Source: Brienomyrus brachyistius
Lineage: Eukaryota; Chordata; Actinopteri; Osteoglossiformes; Mormyridae
Assembly (NCBI RefSeq): GCF_023856365.1
Contig: NW_026042696.1
Location: forward strand, 53,815 to 117,814
Direction of reading: 5' to 3'
DNA length: 64,000 nt
Part shown: piece after piece, positions 1 through 11,381 of the stretch
How the letters are laid out: each line of letters opens with the position of its first letter
How positions within the stretch are numbered: position 1 is the stretch's first letter
The notes under the pieces: generated by a model
Databases searched by the model: none
What the model was told of the DNA's origin: nothing
The model's input: only the letters and a program-made list of their open reading frames with translations
Position numbers and translations under genes: made by a program

Positions 1-2
1 CT

Positions 3-626
3 AAGCGGGTCGGTGAGGCGGAGGCCCGGATATCTGCAGCAGAAGATAGTATCACCACCTTGGAAGCAAAGGCACGGACTCTTGAAAATAACAACAAAGA
101 TCTCGAAGACAAAGTGCTGGATCTGGAGGCCAGATCGCGACGTTCTAACTTGAGACTTGTTAACCTGCCCGAGGGCGCGGAAGGAGAGGACGCGTGCGTC
201 TTCTTGGAAAACTGGCTGCCGGAGGCTCTGAACTTGGCACCGCTACATACCGCTCTGACGCTGGAGAGAGCTCATCGGATCGGCCAGAAGAATACGTCAA
301 ACACCGCTGCACCGAGGACAATGATCATGAAGTTCCTAAATTACAAGGATAAAATGACCGTGATAAGAGCTGCCAGGGCAAAGGGACAGATTCTTTTCAA
401 GAACCGTCCGGTGAGATTTTATGAGGACCTGGCGACTGGTGTACACAGAAAACAGAAAGAGTTTAACGCCGTGAGACAACAGCTTCGCTCCATGGGGATC
501 CGGTACGGCATGATTCCTCCCGCGCGACTGATAGTGACATACAACGGAAAGTCTCGCATCTTTAACCAGCCAGGTGAAGCGGAGAATTTTGTGAAGGCTC
601 TGAGGTCAGAAAGTGGACTGGGTTGA
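3..626 (+). CDS. LINE ORF1 protein, C-terminal part (copy 1)
   Basis: L1-type ORF1p is a trimeric RNA-binding chaperone that coats the element's RNA in the cytoplasm. This copy enters the window in frame and ends at TGA 624-626. The visible protein starts in the heptad-rich coiled coil (alternating Leu/Ala with many Glu/Lys). It continues into the RNA-recognition-type domain (an SRRSNLRLVNLPEG stretch, then the ERAHRIG motif) and the basic C-terminal domain (motifs around PVRFYEDL and PPARLIV). No stop interrupts it. The start codon is outside the window; the open frame near position 60 begins with a non-ATG codon and is internal. Confidence 0.85.
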   Translation, partial: KRVGEAEARISAAEDSITTLEAKARTLENNNKDLEDKVLDLEARSRRSNLRLVNLPEGAEGEDACVFLENWLPEALNLAPLHTALTLERAHRIGQKNTSNTAAPRTMIMKFLNYKDKMTVIRAARAKGQILFKNRPVRFYEDLATGVHRKQKEFNAVRQQLRSMGIRYGMIPPARLIVTYNGKSRIFNQPGEAENFVKALRSESGLG

Positions 627-1060
627 GAATGTAATCATTGACATGCTGTGTGTTGGCATGAAGGAATAATTACTGAGCTTTAAGTTTTAAAAGAAGAGTG
701 AAAGAGAAAGGCCAATTTGTTATATTTGTTTATCGGTCCAGAGGCTTACAGCTACTATTAGTAGCCTAATTTTCTTAATGTATCCAATAACGAGTTTTTC
801 TGTTTATGTAGCGGGGTGGGGTAGGGGGGAAAGGTGTTTAGGCATAGTCGGTTGATCCTCACTTTTGGGTGGAACAACCTTTAGCTGTTAGACAGGTACC
901 AGTATATATAGGGGGAGGGAAATGGGTACCAAAGTTCAAGTTAAAGGGGTATGTTCAATACTTATTGTTGTGGGTGTAGTTTTTGACATTCAGATGTTAT
1001 TTGTTTCTCTATCCTTTAATATTTCAAATGTGTTGGGAAGCTCATTTAGTGCTGTGTGTT
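627..1060 (+). other. LINE inter-ORF region (copy 1)
   Basis: AT-rich gap between ORF1 and ORF2 with a G-rich run near 811-835. No coding or RNA feature is visible. The corresponding stretch of copy 2 is 43054-43487. Confidence 0.6.
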
Positions 1061-4000
1061 ATGTCTGGTGGAATAAGAATTAAAATTTCTTCTTGGAACT
1101 GCAGAGGACTACAAAAACTGGAGAAGGTAAAACAAGTAATGACTAGGGTGAAATCTATGCACTCTGATATCATGCTACTTCAGGAAACACACCTGTTGTC
1201 TAGTCAAGAGGCGAAGATTAGGAGGAGGTGGCAGGGCAGTATATATTCTGCACCCTTCACCTCTCAGGCAAGAGGTGTTATGATTTTGATCCACAAATCT
1301 ATACCATTCCATGTGACAAGGGTTATTAAAGACAAGGCGGGGAGATATATTATTTTACAGGGCACACTTATTACGGAAAAAATAATCCTGATAAATATCT
1401 ATGCTCCAAACATTGACGACCCAAAGTTTTTTCATAATCTTTTTTTGACAGCATCATCTCTGTCTGGTAGCTTTATTATAGGAGGGGATTTTAATTGTAC
1501 ATTGAATCCAGAATTGGATAGGAGCTCAGGTATTGATTTCTCGCATCCTAAAAGTAGACAAACTATTCAACATTTTATGAAAGAACTTGATCTGAGGGAT
1601 ATTTGGAGGGATATGAACCCCAAGGTCTTAAAATACTCCTGCTACTCAAATACACTTTTTTTTTTTTTTTTTTTTTAGTTTCTGGCAATATGAGGTACAA
1701 AATAAAGGATTGTCACTACGATAGCATTTTAATATCTGACCATTCGCCAAACTCATTAATATATGAAGGTTTAAGACTAAAAAGAGATCCCCCTAGATGG
1801 AGATTTAAACAAAAATAGACAATCAAATAAATATTTATTTTGAAACTAATACGGATTAAACGTCACCCTGCACAAGGTGGGAAGCATTTAAGGCCTACGT
1901 AAGAGGTCAGATTATTAGTTTTACAAGTTATAGAGCAAACCAAACTTATAAGAAAACAAAAAAGTTGGAGGCGGAGATTGAGCTGCTTGAGGGAGAATAC
2001 TTTCAAACCTTTTGTCCAAGAGTCCATCAAAAGCTTTTATTACTAAGAACACAGTATAACGAACTTTCTGCTTCTAAAGCAGCCTCACATCTTTTGCGTC
2101 TTAAACAATCATTCTATGACCAAGGGGAAAAGCCCGGGAAATTATTAGCCTGGCGCCTCCGACAATTACAAAATGAGAAAAACATTACTTCAGTTGTAAA
2201 CAGTGGTGGACAGATCATTGTTGACCCTCTAGGAATTAATGAAACTTTTAAGTTTTTTTTTTATGAAAAACTATACAGCTCAGACATAACACATATGGGA
2301 CAAGAGCAAAATCTCTTCTTAGATACCCTTCAGATACCTAGCATTTCAGAACTAATAAGTGCAGACCTTAATACACCTATAACAAAGGAGGAAATATCTA
2401 TAGCAATAGATCATTTGAAAACAGGTAAAACCCCAGGCCCAGATGGGCTGCCGACAGAAATTTATAGGAAATTTAAAACTAAATTGCTGTCCCCTCTTTT
2501 TGACATGTTCGCGGATTCATTTGAGAAGGGAATCCTTCCGGCTTCATTAAGAGGAGCTCTGATAACTTTACTACCCAAACCAGGTAAACCGTGCAATAAA
2601 TGTGGAAACCTAAGACCAATAAGTCTTCTTAATGTGGATTTAAAGATACTTTGTAAAATTTTGGCTCGAAGACTGGAGAGATTCTTACCTGATCTAATTC
2701 CCTGTGACCAGAATGGGTTTATTGCAGGTAGACAGGGATTTCATAATGTGAGACGAGTGTTGGATATTCTTCATAATCAGGAAGGAAAAACAGACAATGC
2801 TTTACTATCACTGGATGCCAAAAAGGCCTTTGATAGAGTTGAGTGGCCCTACTTATTTGAAATATTAAAAAGATTTGGCTGTGGGGATAATTTCTGTCGG
2901 TGGATTAGACTTCTATATAATGAACCATATGCTGAAATACTGACAAATGGAATTATATCTAAACCATTTGAAATTAAACGGGGATGCAGGCAAGGGTGCC
3001 CTTTGTCCCCCTTATTGTTTATTTTAGCAATTGAACCGTTTGCCATTGCGGTGCGGTCTCATAAAAACATAACTGGTTTATCAGTAAATCAACAGGAACA
3101 TAGAATTGCTTTATTTGCAGATGATGTCATCCTTTTTTTGGAAAAACTGAAAGATTCTATCCCAGCCTTGTTGGATTTATTACACACATTTGGACGGATA
3201 TCAGGATATAAAGTGAACAAAGAAAAATCTTCATTAATGATACTTAGCTCAGAAGAGAGAAGAAGTGCCGGAAATTCCTTCCAATTCAAAATGGTAGACT
3301 GTTTTACCTATCTCGGGATTAGGATAGTGCCATGTTTGAGAGACATTGTTGGAGCTAACTACACCCCTATGATAAATTCCATCATCTCATCTGTAGATAG
3401 ATGGAAACCCTTGCCCTTGTCACTTATAGCAAGAATTAATGTTCTTAAACTAAACATAATGCCCAAACTTCTGTACTTGTTCCAGAACATTCCATTGTCA
3501 CCTCCTGCTAATTTATTCTCACACCTGAAAAAAATGTTTGTACGTTTTTTGTGGAATAATAGACGACCGAGGCTGCGTTTATCACTCTTGTACTTACCGT
3601 ATGAAAGAGGAGGCCTCAAATGTCCCAATCCACTTTGGTACTATTGGGCAGCTCAATTGAGGACTATGATGTATTATTTTACAGATAAATCCCTCCCGCC
3701 TTGGATGAATATTGAAAACTGCTCGGTACCTCTTCCCCTTCCCCAATACCTATATTCAGCAAAAGTCAAAATGTTGAAAAAAAAGACAAAAAATCCTATA
3801 GTCAGAAATATGATTATAATCTGGTATCAGGTTAAGAAATATCTGGGTGAATCCACCTCTCTCGCACGCTTCAGCCCAATATGGGGTAATCATTTTTTCC
3901 CTCCAGGCAGAGCAGACCCTGGTTTTAGGAAGTGGGCTGACAAAGGTTTAAAGACAATAGGGGACCTCATGGGATCAGAGGATGAGACTTTGATGTCATT

Positions 4001-4829
4001 TGAGGAGTTGATTGCCAAGTATGATATTCCATGCAAACATCGATTTAAATATCTACAAATGAGAAACTTTATTGGATTATCTCAAAATCAATGCTTGTCA
4101 ATCCCTCCGTTATCCACATTGGAAACAGAAATGAAAAAAGATTGCTTTGGAAAGGGAATAATCTCCAAACTATATAATATATTAGTAGAGGGTTCCCCTG
4201 AATCTTCTTTAGGGAAACTTAATGCCTGGAGGGAAGACTTACAGGAGGACTTATCCTCCGAAGACTGGGAGGAGGCATGTGCTGAAGCACAAACACAAAC
4301 TACCAGTACCCGTCTTAAAGTACTGCAATATAATTGGCTAATGAGGACATATGTGACTCCAGAAAAGCTTAATAAGTATAATGGTGATAGCCCAGACTTG
4401 TGTTTCAGGTGTGGAGAGGAGAAAGGGACATTCTTCCACTGTATCTGGGAATGCAATAAAGTACAATTGTTTTGGAAAGAGATCAAACAAGCTCTGGATA
4501 CTATATTGGGTATACAATTAGATCTTGACCCTAAACTATTTATTTTAGGTTTATATCCTGATGGACATCTTATGTCTAGAAAGATAATTACCGCCATGGA
4601 CTTATGTCTACTGTTAGCAAAAAGAGTCATAGCACTCTCATGGAGGAAGACCAGTAAACCAAAACTCATTAACTGGATAAAGGAACTGTCCACAACTTTA
4701 CCTATGGAGAAAATTACTTACATTGTCAAGGGAAAACTGTCACTTTTTCAAAACATTTGGGGTCCCTTTATGCAATATATGGAAAATGTGGATCTTAGTA
4801 GTATTGTGAATGAGGCAGATGAGATGTAA
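1061..4829 (+). pseudogene. LINE ORF2 (endonuclease-reverse transcriptase), broken (copy 1)
   Basis: ORF2p nicks DNA and reverse-transcribes the element RNA at the nick. The likely start is ATG 1061, followed within ten codons by the endonuclease motif SSWNCRGL; QETHL and GGDFNC follow. The endonuclease frame runs into 21 consecutive T at about 1656-1676 and stops at 1676-1678. The following endonuclease residues (ISDHSP motif) continue in another frame to a stop at 1818, and the RT half is in a third frame, open to TAA at 4829. The RT half shows GKTPGPDG (about 2421-2444), DAKKAFDR, RQGCPLSP and FADD (about 3114-3125), then a C-terminal Cys-His cluster (C-x2-C-x8-H-x4-C, about 4401-4455). 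With at least two frame breaks the protein cannot be made. The open frame from 1965 begins at TTG, not a real start. Confidence 0.88.
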
Positions 4830-4960
4830 TTGATGTCGGCCCTCTGCAGCTTCCTAAACTAAAAAAATTTGAGTTTGTAATTTTGAACAATACAGAACAG
4901 TACAATTGAGGTGGAGTTGAGCAACCCTTGGAAAATAGAGAAACTTATTTGTTGTTGGGG

Positions 4961-4964
4961 TTTT

Positions 4965-5003
<39 letters not shown>

Positions 5004-5015
5004 TTTTTTATGTTT
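4961..5015 (+). repeat. (ATTT)n microsatellite in LINE 3' UTR (copy 1)
   Basis: About ten ATTT units followed by T-rich sequence. Copy 2 has about eight units at 47391-47430, so the tract has changed length since the two LINE copies separated. Confidence 0.85.
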
Positions 5016-5259
5016 TTTGGGGGTTTTTTTGGGCTTTGTGTTTTTCTTTTATTTGATTAAGTTATTATTTACAGGTCATATTTTGTACTTCCACCTAAAT
5101 ATTTTTCTATCATCTTTTAAATGTCTGATTTGCAAGGAAGGTTGATTGATTGTTATACAATAATTTAGTTGCCTTGGATGCTCCTTTCGATGTGGAAGCA
5201 CTCAAACTTCTGTAATTTCTGTATTTTTTAAAATTTTAATAAAGATATTGTTGGAAAAA

Positions 5260-5276
5260 AAAAGGCCTAGATGAGG
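5260..5276 (+). repeat. LINE target-site duplication, right side (copy 1)
   Basis: The 17 bases aaaaggcctagatgagg follow the A-tail. The same 17 bases flank LINE copy 2 on both sides and occur once, without a LINE, at 24944-24960. The first four A cannot be separated from the poly-A tail. Confidence 0.85.
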
Positions 5277-6475
5277 TGAATGAATGGGCTTGTCACTGTG
5301 TGGGATGGCCACACCCCTTCAGTACTATGGCCTTATTTGTAAACATATCCAGTCCTGTGATACAGGCCCTCTCATATTCCCTCTATACATGCTTCCTTTG
5401 GGCTCTATTTGTGAACGTTATTATGTAAAATATCATTGCTATGCTGGTGATACGCAGCTCTATCTGCCATTAAAACCTGGTGACTGCTGCTCTCTGGTGG
5501 CCCTTTCTAACTGTCTGGAGGATATTAAGAACAGGACAGCAATGACTTTCGTCCAGATTAATGAAAACAAGACAGAGGTAATGAGTTTTGGTCACTGTAC
5601 ATGATCTCAGAGAACAATTAGGGCCTCATTCAGAAAACTTCCAGTCACATACTAAAAATCTTGGTGTCATCTTTGATTCATCACTGAGTTTGATAAACAA
5701 ATAAATGCTGTTGTGAAGGGGTGTTTCTGTCAGCTGAGTTCAATAGCCTGGCTTAAACCACACCTTTCAGCCAAAGACCTGGAGAGTTACTCCTGCTTTT
5801 ATCCTGATTGGGTTACTGCCGTTCTCTGTACCCAGGTTTACCAGAAGCATCTTTATTCTGACTACACCTTGTTCAAAACGGTGCTACCAGGCTCTCAACA
5901 AAAAATAGACACCAAATTTCCCCTGTGTTGGCTGCATTACATTGGCTACCTGTTAAGTTTTGAGAATTTCTGAGAATACAGTTTAAAGATTTCTTATTTC
6001 TTTCTAAGGCGATACATGGCATAGGTCCCCAGTCCGTCTCGGAGTTAATTCAGCCTTACACCGCTTCTTATTAGATGCATCTCTGTACTGACCCTGCACA
6101 CACAGGAACACATTTTATTTATCTATTTAATCAGACTATTCTGCTTTGCACATCATGTATTTAACATTTATAGTGATTTTATATTTATTACTAGATTATT
6201 GTATAACTTTTGCACTGTTTTTTGAACTTGGTTGTTGCTTAGTCTTGTTTTTCCATGGAGCACCATTATACCAAACAGAATTCCTTGTAGGGTCAACCTA
6301 CTTGGCAATAAACCACAGTCTGATTCTGATTATTTTTTGTGTAACATTGTGTAACATTGGCCAATGTCTCTACTTTTACTATATATTTATATTATTTTGA
6401 CCTACAGCACTTTGGCACAATGTAGATTGTTTTTAAATGTTCTATAGAAATAAAAATAATTCAACTTGATATAGA
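5277..6475 (+). mobile_element. L2/Rex1-like LINE 3' relic (U1)
   Basis: Decayed C-terminal RT half of a non-LTR element of the L2/Rex1 type. The frame at 5284-5604 shows the palm region (Y-H-C-Y-A-G-D-TQLYLPLKPGD). The catalytic YADD box reads YAGD, so one aspartate is lost. The INENKTEVM motif and, in another frame, an NLGVIFDSSLS-like motif and an LSAKDLE stretch follow. The element tail (cactttgg ... aatgt..tatagaaataaa) resumes near 6405-6475, after a nested insertion at about 6105-6345. Multiple stops and frameshifts make it inert. The family call rests on motif order, not on a database match. Confidence 0.75.
6105..6345 (+). mobile_element. Nested LINE/SINE-type 3' tail (U1)
   Basis: AT-rich segment ending in a gattctgatt-type short repeat just after an aataaacc motif. 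It splits the L2/Rex1 tail. It looks like the 3' end of a fish retroposon; the family is not certain. Copies are at about 25789-26029 (U2) and 48527-48767 (U3). Confidence 0.45.
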
Positions 6476-6817
6476 AACGTATTTCAAGTCATCCATCTTG
6501 CCGAGATGGGGGTTGCGCTGTGACCCCTGGTGGACAAATTATGCAGCAACAGCACTCATATCATGGTTGAAAGTTCTGTCTTCAGTCTCTCTGTTTCTTT
6601 TTAGTTATCATTAATTGGCCATTATAAACCAAATGCTGATAGCGATTTATCACAGACTCCTGCATTAATGAATTAAAATATTCATGATGAATAAAGAAGA
6701 TGAATTGGCGCTAATGTGTATTTTTACTGTGTTATTGATAAGATAAATATTACAGTACACGGATCGCTCTGGTGTCTCAGAAATTGTCTCCATTTTTTCA
6801 TACCAATTTATCATTAG
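6476..6817. other. Unassigned AT-rich spacer (U1)
   Basis: No convincing reading frame, repeat or RNA structure seen. It is present in all three units. Confidence 0.5.
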
Positions 6818-6910
6818 TACAGTAGTGCTTGCAGTTCACAAATGCTTTGGCCTACAAACAATTTGGTTCGCAAAAACAAAATTTGGTCAATGAACAAACT
6901 CGACCAGATT
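6818..6910 (+). mobile_element. Pogo/Tigger-like terminus (U1)
   Basis: The start tacagtagtgcttgcagttc and the following runs of 'ttcg', 'acaaac' and 'caaaatttgg' resemble the terminal inverted repeat of Tigger-type Tc1/mariner elements. I found no matching right end and no transposase, so this is a weak call. Copies are at 26502 (U2) and 49240 (U3). Confidence 0.35.
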
Positions 6911-7216
6911 CCTTTTTTTATACTAGTGTAACACCGGCGGGGCGCATATCCCAGCATGCCCCGCGTACAATTGTAAATAGAAAGACCACGACAGGCACCC
7001 AACAAGCACCGAACCCAAATACACAGATGGGAAACACAATGTTGTCAGAAGCTGAACTGCAAAATGCAGATGCAGTGATAGATTTACACAAACTAAATAC
7101 ACGTTAGGAGCGGACAGGGTATACACACAAGACATGGGCAAAGTGTAAAGTGAGGTAGACCTTCAACAGCACGTCAGTCCATTGCAGGGCAATGGAAGCT
7201 GGAGAAATGCCATGTG

Positions 7217-7310
7217 AACAGCAGAAATGTGGTCATACAGGATGTGAGGGTGAGACTGTGTGCTGTATACAGAGGGTCTGACCTCACGGCTTTGTTTCAG
7301 TCTTTAGTAT
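7217..7310 (+). repeat. Dispersed locus repeat, copy a (U1)
   Basis: About 90 bases (around atacagagggtctgacctca) are repeated in the same orientation at 18955-19045 and inverted at 17290-17383. Its placement near receptor leader exons suggests that it is intron or flank of the CD300/pIgR-like family copied more than once before the tandem array formed. U2 and U3 copies lie near 26901 and 49639. Confidence 0.65.
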
Positions 7311-7439
7311 TGTGATGACATTGTGATAGCCCAGTGATAACTATACTGGATGGGTGGTACCCCTTCAAAGAGCAAGGGGAGATGGGATACCATTGTGGTA
7401 TGCAAGCAGGTCCTCAGGGTTGTCACACATGTTTTTCTG

Positions 7440-8775
7440 AGGTGTACACTGCTGGTTGCTTGAGCCCCTGGATGAGACACTGGTCAGTGCCCTGCAGAAT
7501 CGCTGTGGGCAGTGTGAGGACTTCTGCCCTCTCAGTTAAACAATAGGTGCAGGGACTGAGTCAAATGAGTCTCTCTGCATCCTGCTTAATGATATCAAGG
7601 GGTTGTGTAGGCGTGTCTGTGCTCACATGGCTCTATCAGTACAGAGTGAACTGGCCAGGGATCAGTTTATCTAGACACTTAACCCCAGATAGCTCACATT
7701 CAGACACAGCCAACCCCTCTGCGTCTCTAGACGAGGCCCTGGAACTGGCTTTGGAGAGAGAAATTGTGGGCAGCAAGGTGGCGGGGAACGAGGCGGGAGA
7801 AATCAACCAAGCTGTAAACGCCAAAGGGCTTGGAGGACCCAGGCCCTCAGGTTTACTTCCTGGAGGCAGACTGCCTGTAGGCTGACAGGCAGCAGCACCC
7901 CCCCCCCACCCCTCAATCCTCAGACAGTGTCCCAAGTTCACCGCCACCCAGGGTTCCGCCAAGGGCACGCATAGCCGGGAAGATGTGGGCCAACAAGGTT
8001 AATTTCCGGAACTTCCTTGTTGACACCGGGGAGGTGGCCCTGCTGCCACCTGCTGCAGAGGTGGTGACTACGGATTGGACTCACAGAGGCAACTTCTGTC
8101 ACATACCCACCATAGTGATGTGAGTCGCATGTACTGCCCTAGTCCATACAGGTTCCACTGCAACCCTGGTGAGACCAGACACTGTCTAGAACTGACATTG
8201 GTGCAGGTGAGAACAATGACTGGTGACCTGGCCCCTTTAAGAGGGACGGGGTTGTTCCCTTTTGACATGGGGGGTTTAGTTGTGAATAGTAACTATGTGG
8301 ATGGCTGACATGCTCGATCCCTCCATCCTGGGCCTGAATTTCCCCCGGAGCACGGCATGTGTGCTGGACTTTGGGCACAACATGCTGAGATTCCCTGCGG
8401 TCCATGTGTACAGTGGGGCCGCTGGCCCCGCAGCCTCTGCAGCTGACTGCCCACCCCTTACTGCCACTGGGCCTGTACCTCCACATCAGCTAGAGATCCC
8501 TTCCTCTGCTACAGTCACATGGGCCCCTGAGCCCACATGTGTCCCCTCCAGTGTAGCGCTGCAGCCTCACTCACTTCACTGGAGTCTAACGGGGTTTATC
8601 AGAGCGACTTACCTGAAGCTGCCATTGGAGGAGCCCATGATGACCACACGGTTGCCCTTGTGCCACTGCAATCCCACTGCCCTGGTCCTCTACCTCACAC
8701 CATTGATCCCCTGCCCCACCCATACGGTTGTGTGCCTCTTCAGGTTTGCAGCCTCCTCCTGCACTGAGCGGCCAT
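7440..8775 (+). mobile_element. Ty3/gypsy Gag-protease relic (U1)
   Basis: Decayed retrotransposon core. At about 7547-7790 the frames give a Gag C-terminal pattern (ELARDQFI, then SLDEALELALEREIV). At about 7995-8045 a retropepsin-like NFLVDTG-E-V-ALL motif appears, with the catalytic DTG intact and the usual residue after G missing. At about 8295-8410 comes the downstream protease pattern (VADxxDPxILGxNFxRxxxCVLDF, here starting WMADMLDPSILG). Stops and frameshifts separate the pieces and no RT, RNase H or integrase follows. The call rests on recognising the order of these motifs. No LTR abuts it. Confidence 0.65.
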
Positions 8776-9499
8776 TTCAGAAGTTTAATTATTTAATTAT
8801 ACAGTAATACACACGTTTCCAACCATTAAAAACATTATCCAGACTTAAAGTCACTTGAATAAAAATATTTAAAAACTTGTTAGCATTTCAATATAGTATC
8901 TGGTTGGACTGTGTACTTCCTCTTTGTTTACATGGTTAACATAACACTCACAGCACAAAGTATGCTGTCCTCAGCATTCGTATCTCCGCAACATTCCAAA
9001 GATCCATCATAGGCCTTTAGTCTAAAAACAAGCTAAAATGGTCACTGAGAACCTTTGCGTCCATTGATTTCCATCAGCTGTGTTTGGAAAGTTCGAAAGA
9101 ATTTCTGAGGCTACTGAACAGAGCCAGGGTTGCCAGCTCTCACCCATCTGGTGTGACACTCACACCTTCAGACTCTCACGCTCACGCAAGAAATCTTATT
9201 AAATCTTAGGGCAAATCTATATTATTTCATTATAAACCTAAAATTCGCTATATCAAATGCACTGGGGTACTTTGAAAACCCTGCAAACTATTTACAAGGT
9301 AATAAAACTGTTACGTACATGTAAATCTGTGTGCATACTTGTTTCAAACTGAAAATCTTATGCCAGCCAGCTAAACAAATTAGACAACCCTGCTACAGGG
9401 CTCTCTGTTCAGTTTTCGCTGAATGCTAAGGCTTCCCAGGCAAGCTACTGACCCTCCAAATTTCACAGACCTCTCGGCCACCCAGTAATCTGTAACTTT

Positions 9500-10070
9500 A
9501 GTGCTGAAAGCCTGACAGTGAGTGTATCATGTGAGGCAGCTGTGGAAATACAGACTCTCGTCTGTGCCACAAAAAACCTTCTACAGCGGCAATGTGGGAT
9601 CTGTGCTCTCCGGGAGCATAACTGCTCGGTACGGCAGCTCCAGCTCTGAGGGCCGCCGAGTCCCGCTGAGGGTGATACGATGCGCCCAGAGAATCACCAG
9701 GACAGAACTGCCGCCCTGCATAAGTCCCCGGGGCCTTATGGCCGGGACTGAGAGGCCGAGGAGAAGCTTCTACCCCCGGCCAGTAGGATCATTAACATCA
9801 CAGATTAAAAGCTAAAATATGCTATAACTACAATCTGTACTTTAAACATTTCTACATATTTTTTATACATTTTCATCTTTACTTTTTATATACCTTTTAT
9901 TGTTATATTTTCTTATTATCTTTCTGTAGTTTCAGTTAATTCACGTTGTTTAATTTTGATGTCCTTTTACTAGTGTGTTTATTACACCGACTGGAGTAAC
10001 GACAATTTCATTTCGCTGCCAGTGTACCACTACATTTGTACGACAAATAAAAATCTTGAATTTATTGTGT
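9500..10070 (+). mobile_element. Non-LTR LINE ORF2 C-terminus and 3' tail (U1)
   Basis: The frame at 9522-9815 contains a RVIRCAQRITRTELPPC-like stretch and, after a gap, RRSFYPRPVGSLTS. That is the usual end of fish LINE ORF2 proteins, whose normal form has a longer spacer. An AT-rich 3' UTR follows, ending in acgacaaataaaaatcttga. It is a 5'-truncated, internally deleted retroposon. A second fragment of a related ORF2 lies on the minus strand near 16,600. Confidence 0.6.
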
Positions 10071-10079
10071 TACCCCCAT

Positions 10080-11381
10080 CACATTATTTAATGTGTTCCT
10101 CATGAATTTCATTGTTTTCCTCAAAATAAACACGTATTCCAATTTTGGTTCTTGCAACACATTTCCAAAAAAGTTGGGACAGGAGCGATTTAGGGCCAGT
10201 AGTGAGGTAAATTGGTTAAATAATGATGTGATTTGAAACAAGTGATGTCAACAGGTGATTGTAATTATGATTTGGTACAAAAGCAGCACAAATACGTGAG
10301 AAAATTATTGAAATGTTTAAAAACAATGTTCCTCAAAGAACGACAGGAAGAGATTTGGATATTTCACCTTCATCAGTGCATACCATAATTAAAAGATTGA
10401 AGGAATCTGAAGCAATTTCAGTGCGTAAAGGACAAGGAAGCAAGCCTAAGTTGAACTACCGTGATCTCCGATCCCTCAGCATCCCACTGCATCAAGAATC
10501 GTCATTCATCTATAAGCGATATGACCACATATGACTACTTTGGCAAACCTTTGTCAAGTACCACAATACGTAGTTACATCCACAAATGCCAGTTAAAACT
10601 GTACTGTGCCAAAAGCAAGCCCCATCTTAACAGTGTCCAGAAGCGCCGTCGGCTTCTCTGGGCTCAGAACGCATCTGAGTTGGACCATCACACAGTGAAA
10701 ACGTGTACTGTGGTCAGATGAATCAGTATTTCAGGTATTTTTTGTGAGAAATGGATGCCGTGTGCTCCAGACCAAAGAAGAAAAGGATCACCCAGACTGT
10801 TACCAGCAATAAGTCCAAAAGCCAGGGTCTGTCATGGTATGGGGTTGTGTCAGTGCCCTTGGCAAAGGTAACTTGCAGTTCTGTGATGGCACCATTAATG
10901 CTGAAAAGTACATAGAGATTTTGGAGCACAATATGTTACCTTCAAGAAGACATTTTTTCCAGGGACGCCCATGCATTTTTCAACAAACAATGCGAAACCA
11001 CATTCTGCACACATTACAAAGTCCTGGCTGTGGAGGAAGAGGGTATGGGTACTTGACTGCCTGCAGTCCCGACCTGTCTCCAATAGAGAATGTGTGGTTC
11101 ATTTTGAAGCGCAATATGTGACAACGAAGACCCCGTACTGTTGTCCGCTTTAAGACTTGTTTGCAGGAAGAATGGGACAAAATTACACCTGAAACACTAC
11201 ATCACTTGGTGTCTTCAGTCCCTAAATGTCTTTTAAGTGTTGTGAAAAGGAATGGCGACATTACAAAGTACTAAATGCTTTACTGTCCCAACTTTTTTTG
11301 AAATGTGTTCTAAGAACCAAAATTGGAATACGTGTTTGAAAAAGAACAATGAAATTCACGAGGAACACATTAAATAATGTG
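10080..11381 (+). mobile_element. Dead Tc1-like DNA transposon (U1)
   Basis: 1,302 bases bounded by inverted repeats of about 100 bases: the left arm starts cacattatttaatgtgttcc at 10080, and the right arm is its near-perfect complement ending at 11381. Both arms include the shared inner motif aaaaagttgggac. The interior encodes a broken transposase in scattered frames. A helix-turn-helix (GRDLDISPSSVHTIIKRL, about 10341-10400) is followed by the first catalytic-acid region (WSDES) near 10712, a VMVWGCVSALGKGNL stretch near 10831, and LSPIENVW with the third acid near 11077. The middle acid motif near 10984-10993 reads NNAKPHSA where Tc1 enzymes have D. Stops and frameshifts are numerous. An AT-rich stretch with another cccaacttttt motif follows to about 11,500. 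Confidence 0.85.

Larger units (their letters stand above)
1..5259 (+). mobile_element. L1/Tx1-like LINE, copy 1 (5' end outside window)
   Basis: Non-LTR retrotransposon with ORF1, an inter-ORF gap, an endonuclease-RT ORF2, a short 3' UTR with an (ATTT)n tract, and an A-rich tail. The right-hand target-site duplication follows at 5260-5276. Position 1 corresponds to 42428 of copy 2, so the 5' loss is only the window edge. I noticed about nine substitutions against copy 2 over 5.2 kb, plus a longer ATTT tract (about 10 versus 8 units). The RT has the LINE-type FADD box and ORF1 the L1-type RNA-binding fold, which place it in the L1 superfamily. The assignment to a Tx1/Swimmer-type fish lineage is inference. 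Confidence 0.9.

Noticed and set aside
1965..4829. The 954-codon LINE frame as a self-standing gene
   Set aside because: It begins at TTG and continues an endonuclease broken upstream; it is the RT half of ORF2, not a separate protein.
5284..6400. Small frames of 84-106 codons right of the LINE as host genes
   Set aside because: They contain LINE reverse-transcriptase motifs with a mutated catalytic box and interrupted frames.
6518..6532. CTCF-like match near the left end of the unit
   Set aside because: It mismatches a core G of the consensus.
7636..8486. Overlapping minus-strand frames opposite the gypsy relic
   Set aside because: They are shadows of the decayed Gag-protease strand, which alone shows family motifs.
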